Origin: Echeneis naucrates
Taxonomy: Eukaryota; Chordata; Actinopteri; Carangiformes; Echeneidae
Reading direction: 5' to 3'
Assembly: GCF_900963305.1 (NCBI RefSeq)
Contig: NC_042515.1
Span: 12,831,623 to 12,895,622 of the forward strand
Length of the DNA stretch: 64,000 nt
Below the pieces are notes generated by a model. It was not told the origin of the DNA and ran no database searches. It saw only the letters and a program-made list of their open reading frames with translations. This document shows, one piece after another, positions 23,091-46,244 of the stretch. The number at the start of each line of letters is the position of its first letter. Positions within the stretch are counted from its first letter, which is position 1. The position numbers and the translations under genes are program-made.

Positions 23091-23309
23091 TGACGATGTT
23101 CGTCAGCGGTAGATCATCCACTCTCAGATATTAATCCCTGCAGCTGTGTTTGTCTTTTTAATAACTAAGGCTCATTTTTGAAAGCGCCTCCCCCTCTCCT
23201 TGCTGCGGAGAAAGTGAGCTAGCAGCGATTAGCTTCAGACGGTACCACCAGGGGAGGCTTAGCGGAGGCTGTACTTGTGCCCAGGTAAGGACACACATCC
23301 ACCGTCAGC
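23091..23309 (+). promoter_or_regulatory. ahcyl1: ahcyl1 5' UTR / promoter-proximal region
   Basis: Moderately GC-rich DNA leads into the ATG. A perfect-looking donor, CAG/GTAAGG, sits at 23284-23290, about 20 bases before the ATG, so an alternative splice that skips the first coding exon is conceivable. The transcription start is not visible. Confidence 0.4.
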
Positions 23310-32952
<9,643 letters not shown>

Positions 32953-35770
32953 TTTGCAAGAGAACCACCTTCAGCACCGTGTGGATGTTACCCAATATTA
33001 CTTATCTTTCAAGCAAACAAAAATATTTATGTATCTCATATTTTATACCCTCCACGGAATTCACAGCTGATATTTAGTTTTATTTCACTAACCACAGTAA
33101 GTTTGTTTCACTTGCTGCTTCCTACAAATGAAGAACAAAGCATCAAGTTGACTATTAAGTCAGTGTCACTACAGCACTTAGACTTGCTTTTTATTTTCTG
33201 TTTATTACCTGCTGACTCCAAAGCTCTTTAGAATTCAAATAAATATGGAAATGTATGTCAATATACTGTGCCAAATGAGAGTAACAGAAAAAGGTTATAG
33301 TTGTAGTGAATATAAATGTTAATTTGTACAATCAATTAAACCTACAGTAAACAAAGGTTTTGACAAACATTATATTAAATTCCTTCATGTCATCACATGA
33401 AATGCAAAATCCTCAAAGTATTTCATCCTCTAACTTTGTCTAGTTTCTTACCAACATATTGTACCATTTGCAGCTCAGACAAGTATTACTTAACTAAAAA
33501 AAGGACAATTAGCCAATGTTAACTCTTGACTTGTGATTTGAGTCAAACATTTTTCTCCCGACTAGATGGACCAAGTCAGCTACAAGACCAGTGAACACTG
33601 GATCTAAATTTATCAGGTGGCAGTAAATTTGACATATTTGATGTCACAGTATGTTAAAGTGGGCAATTATTTGCTTACAAATGAGCCATAAGACCTTGAT
33701 TACCTGATTGTAAATCAATATTACGTATCTGGGATTGTGTTGTGTCTTTTTACCCCTAGGGGTAAAAAAAAAAAAAAAAAAAAAAGCTCACTGCAGCTTT
33801 AAAATAGTTTTAGTTTCTGTTTGATGTGGCAGCATTCATTTGCTTAATACATTCCATCCACAAGAGACAAAATAAATATACTGACATCCGTAGTAGCAGG
33901 TAAATAAGAGTTTGAGCAATTTTTGATTTTGACAAACATATTAGGAGAGCTTGGCATTTATTTTTGACCCTAACCCATTTTTGAGGTTTCAGTATAAATA
34001 GCATCAGTACCTCAGGGCATTCAAATATGACAAATTATCTGTAAATATATTTTTACTACATCTGCCCTTTCTGATCTTTGTATCCATGTCCAATCTCAGT
34101 TATAATACAATATAGCTCTTAAACGTAGAAATAAAAAATATCTTTGTATGTTTTGATAATCTATGATCTATGACATCTGTGATCTACAGCTATGATTTAT
34201 GACTACTACAACTATGTATGTCTTGTTAAATGCGCATTGTTATATACAGTATGTTTTTACTGTATATCCTACTGCGCCTGGTGAACTAATAATGGTTTAT
34301 GCTGAATTGCAACACTCAGTTTGTTAGAGGACTTTGGTCTTCTCTCTGGAGGATGTTTTTCCATTTAAGATTTTAACAGAAAAATAAACATAAGTCCTTA
34401 AATGCTCTGGGACTAGACATGGATAAGCTTTATTGTCACATTTGCTTCAACAGATGTGGGAACCTTACCTCTATGTTACCTTGCTTTCTTGCACCATCTG
34501 TTCTAATGCCACAATGTTTTGTTAGCTGAAACAAAATATAACTGTAAAAGGCTTCAGCACTGTTTAGCAATGCTTGTTAAATGCACAAATGCAGTAAACC
34601 ACATTTACTTGTCAATGTGCATATATAAGATTTTTTTTTAAGTAATGACCGTGTTAGAAAATGTAATTGAGTGATTTTATTTTATTTTTTTCTTTGATTG
34701 GAAATATAGCTTGTGCAGGTAGTTGCTGAATTTGAAGCTCTTTAACACATTTCAACATGCTGTACTTTATGCTGGTGGCCTGCGGGCCAATCTTACTCCA
34801 AACAGTTGACAGTGTTACTGTCCCTGCCAAGGGTTCAGCACCTTCTTACCTTGCTACAGTGTTGCTTTATGGTCAGTACCTGCATCATTCTTCAAAAATC
34901 TCTGCAGGTACATGCACTTCTTGTATTTAATTTCTGGAGTAATTTTCTTTCTCTCACTGCTCTTTATTGTATCTTAGCTCAAGGTTTGCTTCTGTTAAGT
35001 GCTTTCATCTTTGCACTAGCAGCTTAAGGGCATTACAGCCAAGGACATTAAGTGAGCAAAATAAGCACTGTAACCATAGTTACTGGTCAACAGTGCCTTG
35101 TGACTCACTTAGTAATTTATATTCACATGTCCAACTCAGTTTTTTTCCCCAAAGTATGGTAATATCCAAAATGGTTGTTATTCTGCAATATACAGTAATA
35201 GCTATGCAGCAAAACACTCACTTCATTCAAAAGTATTCTACTTCAACAATGTTGAAGAGATATTCATTCAGTGTTTGACAGTACTAAAATATGCATCACT
35301 GTAAGATTAGTAGGTTTTAGATATTAGGCAACACTTCATATTATGGTGTTTTCATGCACTTTTACATTGAATTTATGTAAAGCTTTCATCACCTTTCATC
35401 ACAGTTTTTCTTATACAGTCATTCATTATAATTACTTTTGTTCTGACAAATGATATATTACTTTTACTATGATTGTCTCTTGCTTTAACCAATCATTTCT
35501 CAGTTTTAGTCTAGTTTTAACTCATTTACAGAGACAAAAGAATTGTTATTTTTGGCACAGGCCATTACACTCTTGTCAAATTGAAGGAATTAAGCATACC
35601 ACTGTGATTTGACGGTTATGTACAGTTGCTGGTTAGAAGTTGTTTTTCGTGTGGATAAAAATTCTGCAAATGATATATTAGCTATAAAGTAGGTCATTAT
35701 TTTTACCATTGTGTCTAGTTACTTTTGTGCACAATTCCCTTTAATAAACTGCTGTTTAAATTTGAAAATG
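32953..35770 (+). other. ahcyl1: ahcyl1 3' UTR
   Basis: A long AT-rich non-coding tail with several AATAAA-type signals. The most distal strong one, 35743-35748, is taken as the main poly(A) signal. A poly-A run lies at about 33767-33785. Small open frames here look meaningless. Confidence 0.55.
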
Positions 35771-36332
35771 GCTCAAGTCATTGTTTCATTGGTTTGAAAT
35801 CAAGTAGAGAGGCAGAAACCTTTTAAACATATCGCAAATGGACTTCTGGTGATGTGTCACAAGCAGTGTACACCTAAGTTTGAGGTACAGACAGCTTGGA
35901 GTGCCAACCAAACATCGATGGCAGATAAGGAAGGTCCTCAACTCCACTGAAGCCTCCAATTTATTTTTATTATTGGGAATTTCCCCTCGTTAATTTCATT
36001 CGTAATTTTGGTATTGTTTCATTTGGGAGATGCGGAAGCGTGGACTGTGACAGCATGACATCACCTGATATGATATGGGGCATGAGGTAATGCTGTTTTA
36101 TTCACAGAGAGGATAGATGACATGTAATCATCTCTTATTTGGGAACAAACAAAAGGAGAGTGAAGGGAAGGAGATGCTGTAAAATGCAAATCTAATATCA
36201 CCAAACAAGAAACGAGTTTCTCCTTGTTTATTTTTAAGTACACGTTATTTACTCCTCGGGTAAAAAGAAGCTCGTACATCCGAATTCTCGCAGACAAGTT
36301 CTCGCGATAGGACACTGCACCCAAAAAAAATA

Positions 36333-39300
36333 ATGGACGCTGGGAACGGTCCTGGGCTACCTGTAAACAATAAACAGAGGGCCATGGTACCCAACAAAAC
36401 CAGGGGCGAATTTACCCGCAACCCAAGGAAAGATTCAGAGGTACGTAAGGAGACGTCTGTGGTCTGTTTTCAGCGGGCCGGGAACAGACGGCCTTCTCTG
36501 CTGCAACACTTAGCGTTAGCTGGCTTAGCTCTGACAGGCTAATGTAACCTTACTGTGATTTTAACACGACCCGGCAGCCTGAAGTGACCACAACAACAGA
36601 CAATCTTTAAGTTGTTGAATTAATGTTCCTCCTACAGCCTGGCCCTGCTGACTGTGCACTACATTTATGTAACGTTGAACAGTAGAGTAGCATAGCACAG
36701 GCTAGCTAGCAATCTTGGCTAATCACAGGCCAGACTGAAGTGTGTTAGAAACCTGGACATGGTGAAAACTGAATCTGTCAGGTAGTGTTTGAAACGCTGC
36801 TCTCTGCCAAAGCATCTGCTGTGCTCATGTCATTTATCTATATGTTTAAAACAGGAAGTCCCATCTGGGTTTAAGTAAAGCCAGTGAGTCAGTAAGTAGT
36901 CAGCTTTTATGAATCCACCTCCCAAAGTGGTGACAGAAGCACCTCTTAGTCCATCTAGTTAGTATGTAATAAATCCACCACATTACGAGGTAAAATTGAA
37001 CTGTGTGTAAGTTTTAGAACAAAAATGCACTTCATCAAATGTGCAACCAGACCATTTGTAGCATAATTTCCCATTTCATTCAGTTTTATTATTAAGTGCA
37101 TTACTACTGATACCACTAGATTATGGGACCTGTCTCTACACTTTGTGTCCTTGTATGTCATTGTGTTCACATTCATATCAAATCAGTTTTGTTTGTATAG
37201 TGCCAACTCACGATGGAGGCCTGATAATCCACCAATCCCCACTTCACTTTGATATGGACAACTAAAAGAGATAATAGTGTGTACAGTACTCTGATTACTG
37301 GCTAGATAGCATTCGTAGCAGGAAGGAAAAGACGTCTTTGTTTGTGTGTCCGTGTCTCCGTGTCCATGTACTTTTACTCCTTATTTCCAGCAAGCTGTAG
37401 TGGGGAAAAAACTTTATTTTGCAGCTGATAGCATTCTCACTCTCTCTAATTATATTTTAAATTGTAATTTCATAAAATGTTTCACAGGGGCTGTCGGAGA
37501 CTCCAGATCTGGAGTTTGAATATGCTGATACAGACAAGTGGGCCGCAGAGCTGTCAGGTGTGTGGTTATCACTGTGGACACAGCTATAGCCTGACTCCCT
37601 TTTGTTCCTCTGAATTTATTTTGCTTTGAGGATTTTCAATCTATACTGAACTGAGGTTGTTTATGTTTCTGCTTGTTCCAGAGCTGTACAGTTACACTGA
37701 AGGACCAGAATTTGCTCTTAATAGGAAGTGCTTTGAGGAGGAATTTAGAGCACATGGTATGTAGCTGAACTTGCACCCACACAGTCAAATCGGTATTCAG
37801 TATGGTTACAATATGAGTAATCAGTATTATTATATCTGAAGTGTAGAAAGTACATTCAGTTAAAATTAATCCAATCTAAGACAAAAGTTCAGCAATAAGT
37901 CTTCTTATTATGAAGGTAACAATTTTCAGTGTTAAAAGCGTGTTAAAAATGCATTGACTGAACTGTAAGGTCATTTTATAGTGTAACCGTCATGAAGGGT
38001 GGACATGTTGTTTACGTGATGACTGTATTAAGTTTAGCAAAGCATTTTTAATAAACTGACTAATAAGTTTAAGTCCATCATAATTAATCCACAAACATTC
38101 CTCTTTTATTTTTCATTAGTGTCTGATAAGAAATGGATCGAATTGGATGCAGCCGAGCACAGGGCTCATGCTATGCGCTTGTTGGACAGCCTGGAGGTGA
38201 TTGCCCGGGAGAAGAGGCTGAAGGTTGCCAGGGCTATTCTGTACATGGCTCAGGGTCAGGCCACATCACCTGTTGGGCATTTAATTGGTTTAAGGACAAT
38301 TGTATTTTTCTGTAATTGGTGTTGAGCGGGGTTATTTTGTTTCATTGTAGGAACCTTTGCAGAGTGCAGCTCCGAGGCTGAGGTACAGAGCTGGATGAGA
38401 TACAACATCTTTCTGCTCTTGGATGTTGGGACTTTCTCTGCCCTTGTGGAACTGCTTAACATGGAAATTGAGTATGTTCTTTATCAATTTTCAAACTTTT
38501 TAGGAGTTAACTTGAAACATAAAACTGAACTTAACTCACAACCTTTTTTCAGCAAGTTATGTGGAAGTGGAAAACAAAAATGGTGTTTGGCTTTATGAGT
38601 AATTTCATTTTTGAATGTAATTATATGATCCACTTTCTCTTTTTCAGTAACAGCGCTGCCTGTAGTAGTGCTGTGAGAAAACCAGCCATTTCCCTTGCAG
38701 ATAGCACAGATCTGAGAGTGCTCCTCAACATAATGTATCTGATGGTGGAAACAATACAACAGGATGATCCAGCTGACAAGCCTGAATGGAAAATTATCAG
38801 GGAAACCTTCAGAACGGAACTAGGCAAGTTTTAATTATATTAAAGTATGGCTGTATTAAAATTGGCCATATAAATTAATTCCACCCGTTTCTCCAATCCA
38901 GGATCTCCACTGTTCAACAATGAACCCATTTCTGTCATGCTCTTTGGTATGGTTACCAAGTTCTGCAGCGGCCATGCCCCCCACTTCCCAATGAAGAAAG
39001 TATTGTTACTGCTGTGGAAGAGCATACTGGTAAGAGATGGAAATCTGCCGTATAAGACTACTAATGCTAAGCTCTCGCATGAAATTTTATCAATTATCCT
39101 ACAAAAAAACTCCTATCTGAAATTTAGGGACATTAAAATCCTCCTTTACTCTGTTTCAGTTCACGCTTGGTGGGTTTGAGCAGCTCCAAAGCATTAAAAT
39201 TCGGAAACGTGAGGAGCTGGGTCTCCCTCCTCTTCCAGAGGACAGCATCCGAGTTATACGCAGTATGAGGGCGGCTTCTCCTCCTGCGTCTGCATCTGAT

Positions 39301-42300
39301 CTCATAGAACAGCAACAAAAACGGGCCCGCCGTGAACATAAGGTAAACAATATAGCAGCTTTTTCTCTTACCCCAAAGACATGCTGGGTTAAAACTAGGA
39401 AATGCTCAGTCCATGTCAGCCTGGGATGTACAATGATGAGATGAAGGTATGTGAACATAATCTTTGAATTTCATGACTTCTATCATGGGCACAATAAAAA
39501 AACAAAAAAACAAAGTTGGAGGTTTGATAGTAATCCCAATGTGTAGTGGGTAGTATGGTATTTTACATGATAAGCAATCATCATTTGGATTGAATCTTCT
39601 ATTTTTTTAAAAAGTAACATGACTGAATCAGTCCTGCTCAGTTCTTTGCTCATTTTTGCTGCTTCTATTAAATAGTTTGTTATTTTTCATTACGACAGTA
39701 ATAAGAGTGTCATCTAAGAAAATGAGTAAATAATTTGTACATTGTTCACATTGTACCTGATTTGATTAATTATCTTTAGGGGAGTTAGCTGTGTCAAGTC
39801 TTGTCTTCTGCCTTGAAACAGCTTGACCTTCTTTCCATATTTGCTCTTTCTCTCAATTCTTTTTTGTTGTTGGCAGTTTTTAGTGGATTTCTGTGTTTCC
39901 TATGTATACAACATGATAAAACCTTTACCATTTCCTTGGTTGATGCACAGGCACTGATCAAACAGGACAACCTCGACGCATTCAATGAAAAAGACCCTTA
40001 CAAGGCTGATGACTCTCGTGAGGACGAGGATGACAACGATGACAATGACAACTCTATAGAGACAGAGACTTTTCCCCTAGAAAGGGATGAGGTGATGCCG
40101 CCACCTATTCCTCAACCTCCATCAGAGAGGGTATCCCTCCCCAAAGGTCTCCCGTGGGCTCCTAAAGTCAGGTATTGACTCACTAATATTGTTTTCTGTA
40201 ATGACATTTAAATTTGGGAGAGTAATTAGCTACTGTATGCGTCTTTGTCATTCAACTGCAATGAAACTTGAAGGAATTGAATGTATTGATTCCCCTGTCA
40301 TGTCTAAAAAAACTGTGGGATTGTCAGATGAATTTGTTTTTATCTTTGTGCCACCAGGGAAAAGGACATAGAAAATTTCCTGGAATCAAGTAGAAGTAAA
40401 TTCATTGGTTACACACTTGGGAGGTAAGTTTGCATTTGTTGGCTACAATTATAGTTGACCTAACAGACAGGCTACAACTTTGTCCATTAAACAAATCTCA
40501 CTGTACTAAACACATGTGCTGAAATAATGTGCCAAAGCAGTTATCTCTGTGTGTCGTAGTGATACAGACACGGTTGTTGGCTTGCCCAGACCAATCCATG
40601 AGAGCATCAAGACATTAAAGCAGGTATGTTTTTTTTTTTTTAACAGTATTTTCATTCATGTTTTTACTAAGAAAATTATTTTGAAAACTTTTGAAAATAT
40701 TTAGATGAGCCTTTAACTTTGATTTCTAAAGTTGTTGTTTTTTCTTTTCAGCATAAGTATGTCTCCATAGCTGAAATACAGATAACAAAGGAGGAGGAGT
40801 TTCAGAAGACCCCACTGTCCGGTGTAAGTGGAAACAAACTCATTCAGTTTAAATTGTTGTGAAGAAGACTGGCTTTGAATGGAGTTCAGTAGAAATTAAC
40901 CTGTATGTTTAAGTAACAACATAACCAAACACTGACTTCATAAATGGCAAAGTAAACTTTCAACCACTGCCAATTTATTTTTTTTCTCTTTTATGTCTCT
41001 GTTTTTCTGCTTCTTTAACTTCAGGGTGAAGAGGAAGTGGAGATGTGTGCTACAGAGCTGCTCTATCAGGGAATTCTGCCCAGTTTGCCCCAGTACATGG
41101 TCAGTGTCTTGACAGTTCATGCTAATATGGGTCACTCTAGATCACTAAATGCAGTCAACTATACAGTTTGATTCACACACTCAAAACCTTCTATCAATTC
41201 ATTGTTTACAAATATGTAACTCTCACAAATAAAAAAGATGAAATATTTTTCTTTATTGTTCATGATTCATATGTGGGAAGCTAGCCTGCTCCCTAAAATG
41301 CAGTGGGCTAGAGAGTTTTAAGTAACTGATGAAATTAACTGACACATTTCTCATGTTACAATAAAAAAGATGTGACAAACACCAGCACCAGTGCAATTAA
41401 AGTTCAAGTCCCTATTATTAGCCTTCTATTATTATACATAGGGCAGAACAAAAGATAAGATGGCTGTTTGGACACATGGCTGCTAATCTAGCTCTTTGAA
41501 GCTCGTGCTAGCATCCATGTCGGTGTGTAATTGCTGCCTGTTGTGTCTCCTGGAATTTCAGATTGCTCTGCTGAAGATCCTACTTGCGGCTGCTCCGACC
41601 TCTAAAGCCAAAACTGACTCCATCAACATCCTGGCAGACGTACTGCCAGAGGAGATGCCGTAAGTGATGATGCATCTCGAAAATGCTCCAACAGCTCCAA
41701 GATCTCCTAACTTTAGCAACGTTTCTATTAAAATTTGAAGTTTCCGTGGCTGCAGTTTTAAATTTAAAGAAACGCACTCACTCTATAGACAAATAATAAT
41801 CTAAGAACAATGTTATAGCCTTAATTAAAAGCAATCTGTTGTGTTCATTGTCATGTAGCTCTATTAACAAATCAAATTACTGCAACAAAACTGAGTTCAG
41901 TGCGGGAATGGACTGAATTGCCTGTTTTGTCCATCAGTTTTCACATACTTGCCCACTCCACCAGCTGTCAACACGCTGAGTCATCACTTATTATACCAAA
42001 ATTTCTCATCTTGGCTGATTTACAATAGTAAGTTCCTATTATAGGTGGTAATGATCAAAAATACAGAATGGCGCTCATGTTAAGTATCCTTGGAGGTTAG
42101 GGTCACTAAGAACTACTGACATCTTTGTTAAAACAAGCACCTGAAAACAGACATGTTGGGTTAAAAATATTTTCACTGAGTCAAAAGGGATTTTAGTTTG
42201 GAGTCAACAGTAAAGACAGGAGGTTTTCTCTTCTGACCTGACCAAGGTTTTATTGTGAGGCTTTGTGAAGAGGTGTTGATTTCCTCCGTTTCCTGCAGGA

Positions 42301-43962
42301 CCACAGTGTTGCAAAGCATGAAGCTCGGGGTTGATGTCAATCGACACAAAGAAATCATTGTAAAGGCCATCTCTGCAATCCTGCTACTGCTTCTGAAACA
42401 CTTCAAACTTAACCACATCTATCAGGTATGGATGTCAGATATGTCTCATCTCACAGAGCAGTCTTTCACTTTAGTAGATATGGTCACTCGTAGTTGAAAC
42501 AACTTAAGCAATTGTTCATCTCATTCTTGTTTCACTTTGGTAAATTGTCCTTTGGGATTAAATATTGTTTGTCTTTTTCATTTTCACAGTTTGAGTACAT
42601 GGCGCAACACCTGGTGTTTGCTAACTGTATCCCTCTCATTCTGAAGTTCTTCAACCAGAACATCATGTCTTATATCACAGCTAAAAATAGGTAATTTCTT
42701 ATAATAATGATGTCTTCAAATAAGAAAACTGGAGTGTACTTAAATTACATTTATTATACTATTCAATTTTCTTTCCACCATAGCATTTCAGTACTTGACT
42801 TTCCCTCCTGTGTTGTATATGAGCTTCCTGAGTTAACTGCAGAAAGTCTGGTAAGTTTTTTTTTTTTTCCCCTTAGTAGTTTTTGTAATTTCTGCCATCT
42901 GGTTAAGGAGAGTTGACTGCTAATGTTGAAGCATCTACAATTTCTCAGGAAGCCGGAGACAACAATCAGTTTTGCTGGAGGAATTTATTTTCCTGTATCA
43001 ACCTGCTGAGGATTCTCAACAAGTTAACCAAGTGGAAACACTCCAGAACAATGGTAACCACACAGTATATCAAATTTACTATCACAAACAAATTGTGTGT
43101 AAGTAAGGGTGTAACCCTCAACTTTGATATCTCTCTCTCAGATGTTGGTGGTGTTTAAGTCAGCTCCCATCCTCAAGAGAGCACTGAAGGTCAAGCAAGC
43201 CATGATGCAGCTCTATGTCCTCAAGCTGCTCAAAGTGCAGACTAAATACTTGGGACGTCAGTGGAGGAAGAGCAATATGAAGACCATGTCTGCCATCTAT
43301 CAGAAGGTTCGACATCGCCTCAACGATGACTGGGCTTATGGAAACGGTGGGTGCAAACACCACTAATATAATATAATAATAACCTCAGATTGTGTAGCTG
43401 GTATATGTAACTCTAATGTAACTCTTAACTTCTTTGAGCAAAAGTGTCAAACAAGATCTGGGTCTTGACCCTTTTTTTTTTTCTTAAAAGTAAAGTTTCT
43501 TTCTTCAGACAAAACAAAGTGGAGTTTGACTTGAATGTCAGTAAATGATGCTGGCTGATCATTGCTATTTTTTTTTAGACTCATAAAAAAATATCAAATA
43601 ATTTTTTATGGTGATGAAATAGACCATGCATGGGCCAGAGCTATGAGTTCTTGAGTTGTATTTATACTCAGACAAGAGGACACTAAATGAGATTTGCTGT
43701 CTGTGTGGGAGCAGATCTGGACGCTCGTCCCTGGGATTTCCAGGCTGAGGAGTGCGCCCTGAGGGCCAGCATTGAACGTTTCAATAGTCGCCGCTACGAC
43801 AAGAGCCACAGCAATCCAGACTTCCTACCTGTGGACAACTGTCTGCAAAGTGTTCTAGGACAGCGGGTGGATCTACCTGAGGATTTCCAAATGAACTATG
43901 ACCTTTGGCTGGAGCGAGAGGTCTTCTCCAAACCTATTTCCTGGGAAGAACTGCTACAGTGA
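36333..43962 (+). CDS. strip1: Striatin-interacting protein 1 (STRIP1 / FAM40A)
   Basis: Core scaffold of the STRIPAK phosphatase-kinase complex, acting in cell shape, the cytoskeleton and Hippo signalling. Twenty coding exons (36333-36440, 37488-37557, 37682-37756, 38120-38254, 38351-38471, 38648-38823, 38902-39029, 39160-39342, 39951-40171, 40358-40423, 40560-40623, 40752-40823, 41025-41099, 41562-41659, 42299-42425, 42590-42690, 42784-42850, 42949-43053, 43142-43346, 43715-43962) fit in phase and give 814 aa (human 837). Visible parts are the N1221-type helical N-terminal half ([32 protein letters not shown]), an acidic linker [15 protein letters not shown], a Pro-rich segment, and the DUF3402-type C-terminal half ([33 protein letters not shown]). 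Intron 6 uses a GC donor. Confidence 0.97.
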
Positions 43963-45060
43963 GAACCAACCACTGTCAGCATCTTCATGGTTTTTAAAAG
44001 ATAAAACTGTTTCAATCAGGATCTCAGAGAAACCACCTACAGTGCTCTCACTGATAAACCCTTGGTTTAGATAACATGCTATGTGCAGACTGAAGATGAC
44101 AAATGGATTTGTCTTAAAAGTCAATCATCACATCAGATCAGTGTGATTTGACTGTTCAATTAGGGCTCCAACCAAACGCTGTTTGCCTTTAAGAATTTTA
44201 TTTATATTGTAATTTCAGTCACCCAGACTTTTCCCACACTAATGCTACCCACAATTTTTTTTAAAGCTGAAATTGCTGAACATTAATTCAGTGCTAAATC
44301 TTGCTCCAGCTGAGAACTCAACTCCTACTTTAGATTTATAGGTATTTGCTCTGTGCTCCTCTTACCTGCTACAGAAAGTGAATAACTTTGGCCTGGAAGA
44401 ACTGCATAACCCTATCTTTGCTCAAAAATATTTATGTGGAAGACACGTAATATCTTAAATATTAAGAGTGGCAGGGCTCAACACCTTTAGAAATAAATCA
44501 TTCCTTGGGTTTTTTTGTTTTTTGTTTTCTGGGAGGTGAAGGAAGTTGGGTGAAAACTTTTAAGTCATAATTTCTATATTCTGTACAAATGAAACAAATA
44601 CTTTCTAAAAGTTGTTACATAAAGGTGGCGACACTTCTTTTACCTGACTTAGCCTTTCTTATCTCCATCCGTTTTATTTGCATTTTTCTGAGTGACTCAC
44701 CTGAGTGCTGTCTGCACACATTTGGCCTGGGGCTATTCAGACTTGAACACTGAGATACAGAAAGTATCTAGATTTATGTTGTTGATGGTTGCACATTTTG
44801 CTGTTGTTTGGGTAGACAATAAATCATCGAGCTCTGGTTGGAGACAAGTATTTCCTATCAGACAGGCATTTTAACCACCTAAATTTCCCAATTACAGGAC
44901 CATTTTCCTCTGCCTTTTTCTATTTGACTTTTACTTTATTTTGTTTTATAATGAAGATTAAGGAAATGAGTATACATGTAAATTGAGCAGCCTATTTATC
45001 ATGCCTTTGTCTGTTTTACATTGACTTAAATACTGTAATAAACTATACTGTCATGTTACA
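43963..45060 (+). other. strip1: strip1 3' UTR
   Basis: Non-coding tail with poly(A) signal AATAAA at 45037-45042. No other feature recognised. Confidence 0.55.
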
Positions 45061-46244
45061 TTTCTTTCCTTATTTTAATTCTTTCATTTACTTGTGGAAT
45101 CCATTTCTTCAGCTTTTGGCCATAGTTGGGATGATCATCGCATGAATGAAAAGCAAGTTGTCTGCAAATTCTAGTTTCTAAACCCTGTTATTAGTTATAG
45201 TTACATATGAGTTACTTTTAGCATTAATAATAGACCAATACCTGATGCATAGGTCAATTTTTTAAAAGTAGTAATCAGTAAAGATTATGTGCCTTAACCA
45301 GAATTTTTGTAATGGCAGTTGCGATTCTCTGCAGCACAGGCTTTTATTCCAAGATGTATAATAATGCAATAGGATGGCAAACTGCATTGTCACGTGTTTG
45401 TAATGTAATCCCTCACTTGGTCAGTCTTGGTGTGATACTTACTGTTTTATTCTGAAAGACTCTCTTGTCCTGTCAAGCTTCCCACCTGTGTAAATACTGT
45501 CAGTCTCCCTAAATCTCGTTGTCTTTACTCCAGTATAGCCGTCCAGCCTTCATCCTTTGTCCTGTGACCAGACCGCTGGCCTGAATTAAAAGCCATCACA
45601 TTTATTGGCCATGTGGAGTCTGTCTGTGAACCTGACCTGCCCCAGTGATGGAGTGTAGGAGAGTCCAGCAGCAGACATGACAGTAATGTGTGTATGTAAC
45701 TAACCCACTGCATATGCTGTGAAGGTCACTTTGCTCTGTGCACTGAGTTTGATGTTCATTTGTTCCCCAGACAGAAAACCTGCCTTTCTCTCATGTGCAT
45801 GAATATTTATCTAATATATCACTGCTCTCTGTGGCTTACTTGGAAGAATGATAGTATGACTCCTGGACCTGTCCTGCACTGTGACTGTCCCTAATGTTGG
45901 TACTGTCTACCTCAACCAGCTCTTCTCTCAGAATCCCATATCTGATAACTTCCTGGGGTTTGAGCATCATACACACTTTTTCAAGTTTTTTTTATTTTAT
46001 TTTTTTTTTATTTTTGCACCATACTTTGCACAAATCTTTATGTTCTGCTTTGCTTCTAAAGAAAGGCACACGATCATTTGAATACGTGGCAAAAGGGTTT
46101 TTCCAACAACTTCCAAACTCTGCCGCAGAAAGAATGAGGAGAACAAAAAGTGTGTTGGTGAAATGTTTTGGCCACACCCATCTCCTCCAGAAGACAACAC
46201 AAGTTCTGTGCTGCTGAATGAGGAAATGAGAAGTGCACACAGCC
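45061..46244. other. Intergenic strip1 to TRIM gene
   Basis: No exon recognised. T-rich tracts lie near 45980-46015. The TRIM gene promoter and 5' UTR must lie in the distal part but show no clear motif. Confidence 0.4.

Noticed and set aside
32970-32978. TTCAGCACC, half of an RE1/NRSF site, in the ahcyl1 3' UTR
   Set aside because: The matching right half is missing. A second isolated half near 34.84 kb is equally unsupported.
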